Source: Galerina marginata
Lineage: Eukaryota > Basidiomycota > Agaricomycetes > Agaricales > Galerinaceae
NCBI GenBank assembly: GCA_023014335.1
Contig: JAECYW010000018.1
Location: 62,001 to 126,000 of the forward strand
Direction: 5' to 3'
Length of the DNA: 64,000 nt
Every line of letters starts with the position of its first letter. Positions within the stretch are counted from its first letter, which is position 1. The position numbers and the translations under genes are program-made. The notes beneath the pieces were generated by a model. That model saw nothing but the letters and a program-made list of their open reading frames with translations, ran no database searches and was not told where the DNA came from. Positions 15,110-27,354 of the stretch are shown in pieces.

Positions 15110-16410
15110 ACTGAACTTGAACAACTACTTAAACTCTTCCATCCTTGCTTCCAACATATCATCTCTTCCTTGCGCGGACAAGCTTAAGCGATATTCTCTC
15201 CATGTCGTTGCCAGACCTCGCGATGCATCCTACTACCTCTCTGTCACCGTAGAGCCCGCTACACCGTCCATCCAAGTACGTCGTACCCACCATCATCTCT
15301 CTAATCGCTCTGACGTTTACTCTTTTGCAGGCCCCATCCTCGTCTACCTAGGGGCGTCATCTCCTCGATTCCTAGGTTGGCTGACAATAGCGGCTTGGCA
15401 TCTCTACTGTGTATGCGCCGTATCCCATCGCTTTTCCTTTACTTGTTCTAACGTTATCACAGGGCGATGATTATTCTCAAACACATCTCTGAGCCTTGTC
15501 GCTGAATTGTTACCACCTGTCTCCAAAAATGTTGCCAGTCACTCGCCTTGTGTTCTGCTCCACTGGTGGTTTCCATGGCCGTCTATCGCATTCAACGTAA
15601 GTTGCTTCACCTCCGCCTTATTGTCCTCACTGACTGTACAAAATACGACAGGGCGGTTCCTTTGCCCTCGCTTCACAGCCGCTACCTTCATCCAGTTCCC
15701 CACGTTACTCGTAGATAGAGTCGACAACCAGAAGAAAATGACCAGAATCAAGTCGAGCATGCTCCACTGGCGGAAGAGTAGATAGAACTACGTACAAGTG
15801 CTGACCTTTCCACTTCCTCTTCCTCTAGATTCACCTCTATTGATCGATTAAGCAGTCAACGGGAAACCTACTACATTCCTGTTCTCTCCCGCAGTCTTTT
15901 ATTCCATGACCTGCCGCGAACGATTTGGGTAGGTGACTTTCTCTTTATCCACTCCCGCTCGATGCTGACCCTTCCTTTACCTTCTTAGATTCGGGCCTTC
16001 GTTCCATGCACTCGCCGGCTTTTAGGTTGGCAGTCCAACAATACGAACGCAAAATTACGCATTTACGAATGTCACACAACGCCACACTTTAGGTATGTGC
16101 ATAGGGTATGATTCAAGGCGACATGATAACTTAACCCCGGTTTTTTCTCTCCAGCTCATCTGCCTCCGCCATGCCTGAATTCCTTGGCCGAGGCGCCGTC
16201 GCTATCGATATCGCTACCTGCCCCCCGTCCGTTCGTAACTTCCAAAGCAAGTCAGAATGCACCACTTATCGTTGGACACCAGAATTCGACCCGCCATCAA
16301 TTAGACTAGGCTACTTCAATCCATTATTCTGTGTTACCTACTTTACGGTACTGGCACTTCATGGAATATGTTCATTATTTCCCTTGCATTATACTCGACT
16401 TTGTATATGA
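15099..16410 (+). other. Array unit 2 (only plus-strand copy)
   Basis: Mirror image of unit 1. Motif AAGTCAGCCAC at 15099, then ACTACTTAAACTC, then exons with W-L-T-I-A-A at about 15370. The invariant block is at 15730-15782; here the frame through it reads ...VDNQKKMTRIKSSMLHWRKSR and stops. Later exons include the conserved donor GTATGTGCAT near 16094 with acceptor near 16154, and an open end to 16410. A frame from 15507 to 15785 spans the block but crosses a likely intron. Best copy for testing by RNA because nothing else is transcribed on this strand nearby. Confidence 0.6.
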
Positions 16411-16473
16411 AATAACCAAAGGCCAACGAAAAAAGACTTTCAGTGCTTGAGCTAGCTGCTGTTGCGCAGCGTG

Positions 16474-16654
16474 AATTAGCGCCCCTCAACAAATCACATT
16501 ATTTGTACCTGCGTATATTGTGAACGGCCACTTGTCAGAGCTGTTGCTGGAACACACAAATGACCAAGGATGGGCGACGAGTTTGGGACGACTTCGCTAG
16601 CCTGAGTTCTCACGCGACTGTCCGACGCATGTGATTTGTTGACGGGCGCTAATT
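16474..16654. repeat. Inverted repeat, 26-bp arms
   Basis: Arms at 16474-16499 and 16629-16654 match as inverted copies at 25 of 26 bases, with 129 bp between. The arm contains TTGACGGGCGCTAATT, which also occurs upstream of the promoters of units 4 (about 20511), 5 (about 25157) and 6 (about 27059), and in shortened form in unit 3 (18528). It is probably the edge of a unit's upstream region, meeting an inverted fragment of the same sequence. Confidence 0.65.
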
Positions 16655-16973
16655 ATGAATACACACTAAATAGTTCCGCGGTTTTTAACGCGGAAAAGCT
16701 GAGGTCTTTTTATGCATACTTATATTTAACATTATGCTCCGTAGGGGTGATTGATATATTTTAGAGAGACAAAACTACTTGGTTTCCTCGTTCGCCTTCA
16801 ATTATAATATCGGTATTTGATATAATGCCTATGCCACTAATTCTGTCCCTGAGCTATACCAAGCACCCTAATGTGATCTATAGCATGTAAAATACTGGTA
16901 TACAACGACAAGTGGTGTGTTCTGACCTGCTCTAGGAAATGGGTAATGAATGAATGCTATCAATTCAATATCG

Positions 16974-18262
16974 AGGGCGCGTCGGCAAGAAAGTTAAGGC
17001 GTGGCGGAATTATGTGATGAGCTGCAGAGAAAAAAACCGGAGATAAATTATAGCGTCGCCTTCAACTCGCACCGGATTACACATACCCTTCACTGAAGCT
17101 GACAGGGCGGTCGTTGATTGACATCCGCATATGTCAAATGTTGCATTCGTATTGTTGGACAGTTAACCCAAGTGAAGCTGGTGGGTACATGAGACGAAGA
17201 CCTGAATCTAAGGCGAAGGACCAGTCAACAATGTGCAGGGTAGAGAAAAGGAAAAGTACCTACCCGAATCGTTCATGAAACAGTACAGAGTGAAGGACCG
17301 CTTAGAGGACAAGTGTGTGGTAGGGTTTCTAGTGTAATGGAAAGTGGGCTATTAGCTATTGCTATCAAAGAAACCGAGGGACATGCTTACCGTTGATCGC
17401 CCAATCACTCGATAGAAGTGGATCTAGAGGAAGAAGAATGTGGAAGGGGAAAAAGGTCAGCAACTTGTATCTAATTATATCTACTCTTCCGCCAGTGGAG
17501 CATGCTCGACTTGATTCTGGTCATTTTCTTCTTGGTGTCGGTTCTGTCTACCTACACTACAGTCCGGTGTATGGAGGAGGGTGATGGTGTGCGCGGCTGC
17601 GGCAATGGACTCGGAGGCGTGAGGTACAATGAAAACGCCCTGTCGTATTGTTAGAAAGGGGCACTGAAGAGCGGATGGTATATGGAGGCACTGACGTGTT
17701 TGGGAGAGGGCGGCCATGATGATAGCCAGCGTGGCGAGAACGGAGAGAGCAGGCGACTTGCATGTCGATGAGGGTCGAGGTAGTGATGCGGTGTCGCAGT
17801 GATGCATGTTTTGATAGATAGTCGAAGACCAGCCTGTGGAATCGTCAGAATGAATAGATTGAAAGCCAATGAAGAAGGGCGACATACCTATCCTAAGAGC
17901 GAGCATGACGAGTGTTAGCCAACGACGTGACTTGGGTGCGACAACGTGGACGGGTGGTAAACGAGGATCGCGCTTGTTAAAACAATTATCAGATTGAATA
18001 AGACGCGACAAGCAGGACGGCTTACAGTTGACGTCATGGCTCGAGCCGAGGAAGGCATGGGACGAATGGCTTAGGCGGTGCACTAGGCCTTATTGGTATC
18101 GTGGAGGTGCAGTGCATTGGAAAGGTAGGGCCAGAGTATCGCCCCAGCTTGTCCGTTCCCTGGGAGGGAAGGGAAGCGAGATGATGGGAGTTTGGAAGAA
18201 AGAAGGGGAGGGGAGGCGGCGGGGTTTAAGTATTCATTGGAGGCCCAGAGAGTGGCTGACTT
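16974..18262 (-). other. Array unit 3
   Basis: Motif at 18252-18262. A likely start ATG at about 18036 is followed after 12 coding bases by intron GTAAGCCG... (acceptor near 17973). The next exon gives RRWLTLVMLALRIG, then a spliced exon with ALSVLATLAIIMAALS, so two short hydrophobic segments. The last exon before the block reads VPHASESIAAAAHTITLL. The invariant block is at 17480-17532. The junction before that last exon leaves the phase uncertain. Probably a small membrane protein if coding. The distal exon with the GTATGTG-type donor lies near 17087. Confidence 0.55.
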
Positions 18263-18786
18263 TGATTTGTTTGCCGTTGGATCGATCGCGATCGTTTGCC
18301 CGAGCACTGCAGGTCAGCCCCCTTTGTTTCTCACCGCGTATTGAGGAATGAACGCATTCCATGTCTGAATCATGAATGCAAAGATGGAAGAGGAAGCTGA
18401 TAGGTTGTTGTTTAGAAGTGCCGTTGCTACGAATGATTGAGGAATGGGGACGAGTTTGAGTTTGCTCTGACCAGCTTCAAGTCAATGCAAGAGTTCCCAC
18501 GCATAAGTCCGACTCTTGATCGATATCGCTATGGGCGCTAATTCACTGGGACGCTCATAGTTCCACGGGTTTGTCGAACAATATTAACTGAAGCACTGAA
18601 GTCTTTACATTTAAATTATGCTCGGTAGGTTCATTAATATTTAGTGCACGACGGTACGGGTAATGCCAGGGCAATGATGGGTATAGTCAAACAAACGACA
18701 GTGCTACAAGTATGGTACGATCGATGGCTGGTGGAATCCTGGTTTTACGTCGTTACTCTAGGAGTTGGAAATAGACGAAGGTTATC

Positions 18787-20236
18787 GACATTAATATTGA
18801 CGGCACGTCGGAGGGAAAAGGGCACGACAAAATCGGATGAGCTACAGAAAAAGGGACAACATAAGCAATTGCGTTGTCTCCTCGCACCAGATGCACATAC
18901 CGCTGAATGGACTCAAGAGCCAATTGGCATATGCGATTAAGACCTGAGTCTACTGTAAGCAATTGTATGGTGGCAACCACCCCGAAGAGCGTTACACCTC
19001 TCGATGGTTTTGTGATGGCAACCGGAGCCCGGTCCGGCGAAAAATTTCCTTTTTAGGGTAGAAAATAAGCTTTTTCTCGCGCGATGTTGGCCAAAAAGCT
19101 GCCCAGAGCCCAAAAAATGCGTTACAAAAGGTGAAATAGGCAACATTTTGAGGGGTGCGTTACGCGTTACGTTGCCACCATACAATTGCTTACAGTAAGT
19201 GGGTAGAAAAGTGTTCAGCATCAACTGGGAATGGAAGAAACAAAACGAATTGACCTATTGTTCATGGCAGGCAAACTACGAAGGACTTTGGAGGACAGCA
19301 TACAGGTGGGTAGAGTAGAGGTTCTAGCGAAAGAAAATTGAGCTATTAGTCTTCATCATTGAACAAAACGAGTGTCATGCTTACTGTTGAACGCTCTATC
19401 ACACTATGGAACTAGACCTAAAGGAAGAAGATGGGGAAATAAGGTCAGTAGCTCGCGCGTATCTAATTATATCTACTCTTCCGCCAGTGGAGCATGCTCG
19501 ACTTGATTCTGGTCATTTTCTTCTTGTTTTTGGTCCTGTCTACGGGGATTGGGAATAAGGTAATGGTGATGGCGGCGGCGGCGATCGACTCGGAGGCGCA
19601 AGGTACACTGGAACCGCCCTGTCGTAATTGTTAGAAGGTGCTTTGACAAAAAGATGGGCCATGGAGGTACTGACATGTTGGGAGAGTACCACCATGAGGA
19701 TCACCAGCGAGAGCAGCCAACTTGCGTATCGCTGAGGAGTGGAGGGAGTGGTGGGATGTCGCAGCGACGCGTATTTTGACAGATTCGAAGAACGGCCTGT
19801 GGAATCGTCAGAATGAATAGATTAAAGCCAGTGAGGAAAGGCGACATACATATCGTGGCTAAAGAGCGAGAACGACGATTGTCAGCCAACTACGGGACTT
19901 GTGTGCGACGATGTTGTCAGGTGGTAAGCGAGGTTCAGGCTTGTTAAAACAATTGTCAGATTGAATAAGAATGCGACAAGCAGGGCGACTTACAGCTGGC
20001 GTCATGGCTCGAGCCAAGGAAGGCATGGGATGAACGGCGTAAGCGACGCAGTAGACTTGACTAGTATGGTGGAGGCGTAGTGTCGAGGCATTGGAAAGTT
20101 ACAGAGAGTATCGCCCAAGGTTCAAGGTGTCTACTCCAAGGGGAGGAAAGCGAGATGATGGGGGTTTGAAAGAGAGAATTGAAGGGGAGACGGCGGGGTT
20201 TAAGTAGTCAATGGTAGGCCAAAGAGTGGCTGACTT
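18787..20236 (-). other. Array unit 4 (with MITE insertion)
   Basis: Motif at 20226-20236, GGGGTTTAAGTA at 20195-20206, invariant block at 19472-19524. This copy has the clearest coding run into the block: WLLSLVILMVVLS, then after an intron VPCASESIAAAAITITLFPIPVDRTK, continuing in the KKMTRIKSS frame to a stop just past the block. A 243-bp MITE (18953-19195) is inserted in its distal part. The distal donor near 18890 is still present. Confidence 0.55.
18953..19195. mobile_element. TA-flanked MITE, 243 bp
   Basis: Perfect terminal inverted repeats of 25 bp beginning CTGTAAGCAATTGTATGGTG are flanked by TA at 18951-18952 and 19196-19197. TA target duplication is the mark of Tc1/mariner-type transposition. 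There is no coding capacity. The other array units lack it at this place, which confirms a separate insertion. Confidence 0.9.
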
Positions 20237-21247
20237 TGATTTGTTTGCCATTGGACTCGGACCGATCGATATCGCGTGCGATCGTTTGTGTCAGCCCCAA
20301 ATCGTCATGAGCTGAAGGGATAAGCACATTTATATCAGCGTTAGAAGTTGGCGCAGGTGCCCGACAGAGCAAAATTTCTCACTCTTTAAGGTAGACATAG
20401 ACAATGGACCGAGGATGGGGAAAAATTCGGTCTGAGTACAAGCACGAGTTGGGGTCAATAGGATCCGCGATAAACGATCAGGACGATTTCCCACGCCACG
20501 GTCCGCCTTTTGACGGGCGCCAATTTATGCGAAGTAGTAGTTCCTGAGTAGTTCCGTGGTTTCTGTCGCACAGCAGCCTCCTGAGCTGAGGTCTTGATAT
20601 GCATAAAACACTAGACATTGCATTTGGTCGGTCCTGATGGCTGAGAAGTTGTCGGAAACAGCTCAAGTTTTCCATTGATGCTCAATCGAAGCGTGAAGAA
20701 CAGTGCCGTCGAGTATATTTCAGAGAGATCCTGTGGAAATTTACTTGCACGGGTGGGAAAGGTTAACAAACTAGTGTGGTACCATACGAAAGGTAGACAG
20801 GGTATATACGAAGAAAAGAGATACCGATGCGGGGACGGGATCGTACTAACTATGGATTGACGGAATGTAAAATAGTGGCGTTCATACGCCAAGCGAGTTA
20901 CCTAATAAATTCCAACAGATCCTGGAGGAAGAACATTAATCTCAGGACGAGGGTTTGAGGAATAATCTGCAGTACATTTAACACGTTAATTTCAACGAAG
21001 GCGCTCTCTCTCTACTCGAGAGTAGCATCATAATTCGCTTCGTTGAGGTTTCGAGCCTGGTCATCTACCTCTTTATTTTTTCGTCGCATGGAACTCTCCT
21101 ACCATGGTCAATTCAACGCCCAAATCCATTCCGTCCTTTCGAACCACTTTACCTAATGGAGGGTCACACGGTGTGGCGTTATTTAACATATATAAGCCAG
21201 GCATCACTCGCGCTAGCGCCGTCTCCTCCAATTTCCTCGGTGTCATT
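20237..21247. other. Region between array unit 4 and the embedded gene
   Basis: Contains the second GTCAGC half-site (about 20291) and the TTGACGGGCGC element (about 20511) of unit 4. After that I see nothing assignable until the promoter of the next gene, where a TATATAAG box lies at about 21189-21196, roughly 55 bp before its ATG. Confidence 0.4.
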
Positions 21248-22764
21248 ATGTCCCATACATCGCCGTCCCCTTATGGGAATCCACATCCTTACCACCAGAT
21301 TACTCCGCCAACACCTTCACAATTCGTGGATGATGTCGTGGACCGATATCGCCTCTCCGCAGACCAGAGACATGATCTACGTCTAGCACTACAAGTAATT
21401 GTGTTTACATTTACTCTCTGCATCGTTTTCTCATTCTGTGACAACAGTTTGGCTCGGACCTTTCCTATGGAGACCTGCTACTTCGAATCAGTGCACAGGC
21501 TCAAATGTCCGAGTTGAGAAATGAGGTCTTCGAGCTGAGAAGTGGGCTGTTCGAGCGGAGAAACGTGATGTCCGAGCTGAGAAGCGGGCTGTTCGAGCAG
21601 AGAAACGTGATGTTCGAGCTGAAAAACGAGATGTTTGAGCTGAAACACGAAATGCTCAGGTTGAAAAAAGAGGTGTTCAACATCAGCAACATGACGAAGG
21701 CTATGGTAAGGAAAGGCGATGAGACGGAGTCGGTGCTGAGTGATGTGAGAGCCATCTTTACCAAATGGGACTTGTCTCCTGGCCAGAAAGTATGTCGTTT
21801 CAACTCATTTCTCATTGGAACTGGCTTAGAAGTTGCTGGAGACTAATATAATAGCCGTAACCAAGAATGTTGTATGCAGTGCCACCATCACGTCTTATGA
21901 GACGTTAGACAAAGCAGTAAAGGTCGGGATATCAGGTCAATACGGGTCGCTGAAATTGCAACTGACACAGGATACAGGACGAGCTCATGGAAAATGCAAA
22001 AAGATATGGCTTTGATGACGTTTTTGAGAAGCCCGACCGTGTTACTGTCGTGAAGAAGGAGATTAGCAACCAGTGCAGGAGCGTTAAGAACCAGTATCGG
22101 GCGCATGTACGTTGGCGCCAATGAAAATATCCTTGACACACCTTACATTACCTGCAGATTTTACAAAGCGTTGATGACAAGGCCACGCCACTCTCTGAAA
22201 CGGTGCAGTTACTCTATCGGAAATATAACATGGAAGCAAATAAGTCCAATGCGGCTCCTACTACCCAGTTCACTGCACGAGTTGCACTTCTCGTGGGCCC
22301 TGCCTTATTATCTATCTTTTTCATACTGACTATAGAATGGTAGCGTCAATTTGCCAGCGAGAATATTGATTTCTTATGCGTAGAGTCATCAACAACCGAA
22401 GTCAACGAAAGCGAGTCAGCGTGTGCGCCGAGAAAGCGTCAGCGACCTAAAGTTTCCGAGGAACCTGAGTCAAACACACGTCGAAGTGGCCGTATCTCAA
22501 AGGAGAACAGTTTCTGGTATCGTTTCGACAAATTCCTCGCAGAGAAATTGAAGGAATTTGGCGACGACCTCGCAAGTGAAAAATGGAAAGAGTCTGTCTT
22601 AAATTTGTGTCGATATCGTTATTCTAATTCACCGTCCCAGATATATTGCAGAAACCCTCATTCTCGACGACATACCTCTGCATACCGCTGCACCCCTCCT
22701 TGACATTCAACGATGGTCTGGCAGTCCTACTCATTCCAATTTACCGATTATTAATAATGAATAG
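21248..22764 (+). CDS. Unrecognised coiled-coil protein with nuclear-type basic region, inserted in the array
   Basis: Complete spliced gene. Exons I support: 21248-21394, 21448-21789, 21830-21916, 21978-22106, 22158 to about 22292, about 22343 to 22590, and about 22642-22764. The ATG at 21248 fits a TATATAAG box about 55 bp upstream better than the in-frame codon at 21104. The N-terminus is proline-rich (HPYHQITPPTPSQF). Next comes a coiled coil built from two near-identical 42-bp repeats (ELRSGLFE[RQ]RNVM) and two degenerate ones. After a charged region with RYGFDDVFEKPDRVTVVKKE comes a basic stretch PRKRQRPK, a plausible nuclear localisation signal. The C-terminal end has FWYRFDKFLAEKLKEFGDDL and YIAETLILDD. 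I believe this tail is widespread in basidiomycete proteins of unknown role, but I cannot name the family. No frame breaks. Confidence 0.75.
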
Positions 22765-23406
22765 ATGGACTCGGAGCCGTTGCCAAAAGTTGCCATAAGG
22801 CTCGCTCAGGCATCGTCGTTCGCCAACGACCAGTTTCTCCAAAATTCCTGGTTGGGCGAGTTGGGTGAGATGACACCTGTGAGTGGTTGGTGCCTGGGCC
22901 CATGAGTAAGAAGTCTCTGAGCTGTTAATTTGGAGGAAGGCCTACCAACACGACTTTGGATAATAGATTGATAGTGGATTGTCAAGTTACTCGAGTACTG
23001 TAACACCTTACATCCCAGTAGACAGATTGGTCTGTACAGGGGTTTATTTAATTATCTAACGGCTATTGACCGTCGGGAAGGGATTTGTCAAGGAGGAGAG
23101 AAGTAAATCCTTAGATCCCAAACGTGTCCACGGTTTATTAAATGTTACATCCAAATGAATTGGAACTTCGTTAGGATTCAACATTATAATTATACTCAGA
23201 ACCCACGGGAAGTCGCCCATTGGTTGACTTCCCATGGCGTTCAGACTCAAATCTAAGCGCCGATTACATATTCCTGTCGACCATGCTCCTGACGCAAGCC
23301 ACGGTGTAATAATCAACGTAGTCGCCGAAATAGCAGTCCACTAAGTAGGTAACACAACGAAATTATACCAAGCAGCCTATCTGGGCATCCAACCAGCTGC
23401 CATTGC
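22765..23406. other. Gene-free stretch
   Basis: Between the embedded gene and the distal end of array unit 5. No open frame here looks like protein and I saw no repeat shared with the array. Confidence 0.4.
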
Positions 23407-24772
23407 AGGTGTTGGTGCGTTCCTACTGGTTCGGGGAAGTTGAAAAGGACGAGGGGCGGCTATCGACGTCGACGGAGCGCGGGCAAGAAAGAAAAAAGGT
23501 CAGAGACTGAGCTGCAGGAAAAGTCCAGAGATAAGTAATCACGCTGTAATAACTTCCCGTCGGATGCACATACCTTTCGCCGTAAGCAGTCGTTACTCAA
23601 GCTCCGCATGCCCGTAATGTTGTGTTGGCCCACGGTGCTCCACCAATGACGGAGAGCGGAGGCGGCATGATGTAGGCGTAAGGGAGACATGGCTCATCTT
23701 CATATTGTCCAAGGATCGGACGACCAAGGCGAGCAAAGAAGGTGAAGAGCTAAGAGGATACCTAGAATGATGGTCAGCATTCAGCGGGGGTTGGGTAAGG
23801 GAAGGATCCAACGTACCCAAATGGATCACAGCAGGCACGGAACAGGGGAATATGTGTGCAGTAGGTTTCTAGAGTAAGGTAAGTAGGGTATTAGAACAAC
23901 GTAATCGTAGAAAGCGAGGGTTATGCTTACTCTTTGATCCTCTTATAAGAGCGGTGAACCTAGGGGAAGAGGAAGGGAAATAAGGTCAGTAACTCGTACG
24001 TAATCCTATCTACTCTTCCGCCAGTGGAGCATGCTCGACTTGATTCTGGTCATTTTCTTCTGGTTGTCGGTTCGGTCTACCTAAACTACAATTCGGAAAC
24101 AGGGCAATGGCGATGGTGGCGGCAGTGACGATCGAGGCCGACAATAATGAGGCGCATAAATGGTGTAACCGCCCTGTTGTAATTGTTAGAATCAGGCGAT
24201 AAAAGGGTGGGTTGTCAAGGGACTGACGTACAGGATACGGCTCCCACAAAGATCGCAAGCGTGGTGAACAGAGATGGTGGCCATGGGTGTAGTTGGTTGA
24301 CAATGTGGGGAAAGTGAAGGACGCAGTGGTGCATGCTTTGACAGGGATTCAAACATCGCCTTGTGAAAATTGTTAGAACGAAGAAGATGCAAGGCGATGG
24401 GGTATGGCAATATATATATGAGACCTACGAATGGCCATGAGATTGTCAGCCAACCTGATCGGGTGCAACGACAGGTAGTCAAAGGGGGATTAGGCTATGG
24501 TAAAACAATCTCAGATTGAATGAAAATACGATAAAGAGTGCGACTTACAGAGAGGACCATGGCTTGAGCCGAGCATGGCACGACGACGAAGGGTGAAGGC
24601 GGCACACTGGATGTCTAATGCCATGGAGGACGGGCGGTGGCACGCATAGCGAGATGTTGTAAAAGTATGGAGAGAATATCGCCCAAGGTTATTCGCCCAA
24701 GGAAGGGCAGAAAAGAGAACGAAAGACGGCGGGGCTTAAGTACTCTCCAATGCGCCAAAGCGTGGCTGACTT
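23407..24772 (-). other. Array unit 5
   Basis: Motif at 24762-24772, invariant block at 24009-24061. The likely start ATG (about 24561) is followed by an intron after 12 bases, as in the other units. The exon before the block encodes LLSASIVTAATIAIALFPN in the frame that continues EENDQNQVEHAPLAEE to a stop, so it uses the other frame through the block from units 2 and 4. The distal exon keeps MLTIILGILLAL and a PPPLSVIGGAP segment but has stops between them. The distal end begins with the same CAGGTGTTGGTGCGTTC sequence as unit 7. Confidence 0.55.
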
Positions 24773-25389
24773 TTCTGTCATGGGCTCGATCACAATCTTT
24801 TGCATAATTGAGGTCAGCCTTAAATCGCCCGAAAGCTGCAAGGATAAGGAAAGACTTGTAACTCGCTGGGGAAGGTGGGCAACGGAGCATGCAGAAAACG
24901 CATGGCACAGCTGTGTACTGAAGTCGTTTCTCACAATGAAATTTGTGCCACGTCTTGAATGCCTCTAAGGATGGAAGAAAGAGGAAGTCGGTAGCCACTT
25001 GGCAGATATGATAGATCGTGCAGACGAAACCCCTTATGTACGTTATCTTCGTGGAAAGTGTGATTGTGAGAGGGCAAGAGTCGGAATCGATTCAAACAAC
25101 GCTCTGCCGTCACGCTATTGTAGAAATTAATTCCCACGCAGTGGTCCGACTCATTGTTGACGGGCGCTAATTCATGCCAATTGCTCAGCGGGTTCCGTCG
25201 CACAGCAGAAGTCCTGTCATACGTATACTGAAACGAGATTTACATGGAATGTTGCACGGGTTGTTTGTTGATCCTCAATCATTTTATGTAGGTAGACAAC
25301 TTGGAGTATAATGATCATGGTATGCGTTTTGATAGAGCATGTAGCATAATGAATTAAAAATCACATCGATGGCGAGTTGAATCCTAATT

Positions 25390-26761
25390 TCTATACGAAG
25401 GGAAGGTGGAAACGGACGAGGGGCGCATGTCAATACAGTATTAACATCGCGTCGACCAGAAAAATAGAGCTCGGCAGATGAGCTGCAAGGAAAGGTCTCG
25501 AGATAAGTTATCATGTTGTATTGAGCTCTTGGTAGATGCACATACCTTTCTCTGAAAGGCGGTTGTTGCTTGAGGTTGGCATGCACGTATTGTTGCGTTC
25601 CCCGAGGTGCCTCGCGGATGACGGATTGCGGGGGCGGTATAGTGTAGATGAAAGACGACATAGCACATCGTCGTATTGTCGGACAAAGGCAAGCGCATGT
25701 GGTGAAGGAAGACCTGAATATAAGAGGGTACTTGAAATGAAGGTCAGAATCTGGCAGGGTCGGGCAAGGGAAATGAACTGACATACCCAAATTGTTCACA
25801 GCAGGGAATGAAGAACCAGGGAGGACATGTGCATAGTTGCCAGTGGGTTTCTAGTCCAAAGGGAAGTGGGCTATTAGGTCGTCATAATTGTAGAAAGTGG
25901 GGTACATGCTTACTCGTTGAAGCATTTATGAGAGCGACGAACCTAGGAAAAATAAGATCAGTATCTCGTACATAGTTCTATCTACTCTTCCGCCAGTGGA
26001 GCATGCTCGACTTGATTCTGGTCATTTTCTTCTTGTTATCGGTTCTGTCTATATGCTACGGTTCGGAAACGGGGTAATGGCGGTGGTGGTAAAGGCGGCG
26101 GCGGCAATCGACTCGGAGGCGTGAGGTGTGCTGGAACCGCCATGTCGTAATGGTTAGAAGAGGTTCTGAAGAAAAGATGGAGGTACTGACATATTAGGAA
26201 AGTGCCGCCATGACGATCGCCAGTGTAGCGAAAACAGAGAGAGTAGCCGGCTTGCGTGTCGGTAAGGAGTGATACCACGTCGTGACGATGCATACTTTGA
26301 CAGATATTGAAAGACCCGCCTGTGAAATCGTAAGAACAGTGGATTAAAAGCCAGCGAGGAAGGGCAACATACCTCCCATGGCAAACGAGCGAGCATGGCG
26401 ATCGCCAGACATCTATGTGACTTGGGTGCAACGACGTTGAAAGGTGAACAAGGATCTGGCTTGTTAAAACAATTGTCAGATTGAATAAGAACGCCGACAA
26501 GCAGGATGACTTACAGCTAGCGTCATGGCTCGAGCCGAGGGATGAACGGCGTTGGTGGTGCAGTAGACTTTACTAGTATGGTGGCGGCGCGCTGCCGTAG
26601 AAAGCGAGGCATTAGAAAAGCAAAGAGAGAATAAGTATCGCCCAAGCTTGTCCGCTCCCGGGAAGGGGAGGGAAGCGGGATGATGGGGGTTTGGAAGAAA
26701 GAAGGGAAGGGGAGACGGCGGGGTTTAAGTACTCGTTAGAGGCCCAAAGAGTGGCTGACTT
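25390..26761 (-). other. Array unit 6
   Basis: Motif at 26751-26761, block at 25981-26033. The last exon before the block reads TPHASESIAAAAFTTTAI and then stops before entering it. The distal exon gives the best long frame of the array (25500-25799), with the segment YTIPPPQSVIREAPRGTQQY, and ends at the conserved GTATGTGCAT donor. Confidence 0.55.
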
Positions 26762-27354
26762 TGATTTGTTTGCCATTGGGTCGATCGATTCCTTGTCGAT
26801 GTCGGGCCCGATCGTTTGTGCCAAGCAATTCCGAGCAATCCGAGTCAGCCCTAAATCGCCCAGAACCTGGAGGGATGAGGGATATGTAAGCGCATTCATA
26901 TAGGCGTTACTTAGAAGTCGGCACAGGTGCCTGACAGAACAGCGTTCTTCAGTCTTTGAAGTAGGAATAGACAGTAGACCGAGGAAGGGACAAATTTGCT
27001 GATTCGGGGTCAACAGGAAAAACGACGAATGGTTTCCCACGCCACGGTCACCCGACTTGTTGACGGGCGCTAATTCTGCAACCTCCATGGTTTCTATTCC
27101 ACGACAGCTAAAGTCTTGTTATGTATAAAGCACTAGACATCGTGTTCGGTATAGCTGATGACTGTACTTACTATATGGGAAGGAGACGGAACACTGCTCA
27201 GGTTTTCGTTGATGCCCAATTATTCAACGTGCGAAGACGAGTGTATTGATAAACATAGTGGGTAAAACAGCAGTATCATAAACAATGATTGGGATTATAT
27301 ATTTCTCCAAATTATACCAAGAATCTTAAGCTGATTGAGGCCAGGTGTTAAACC

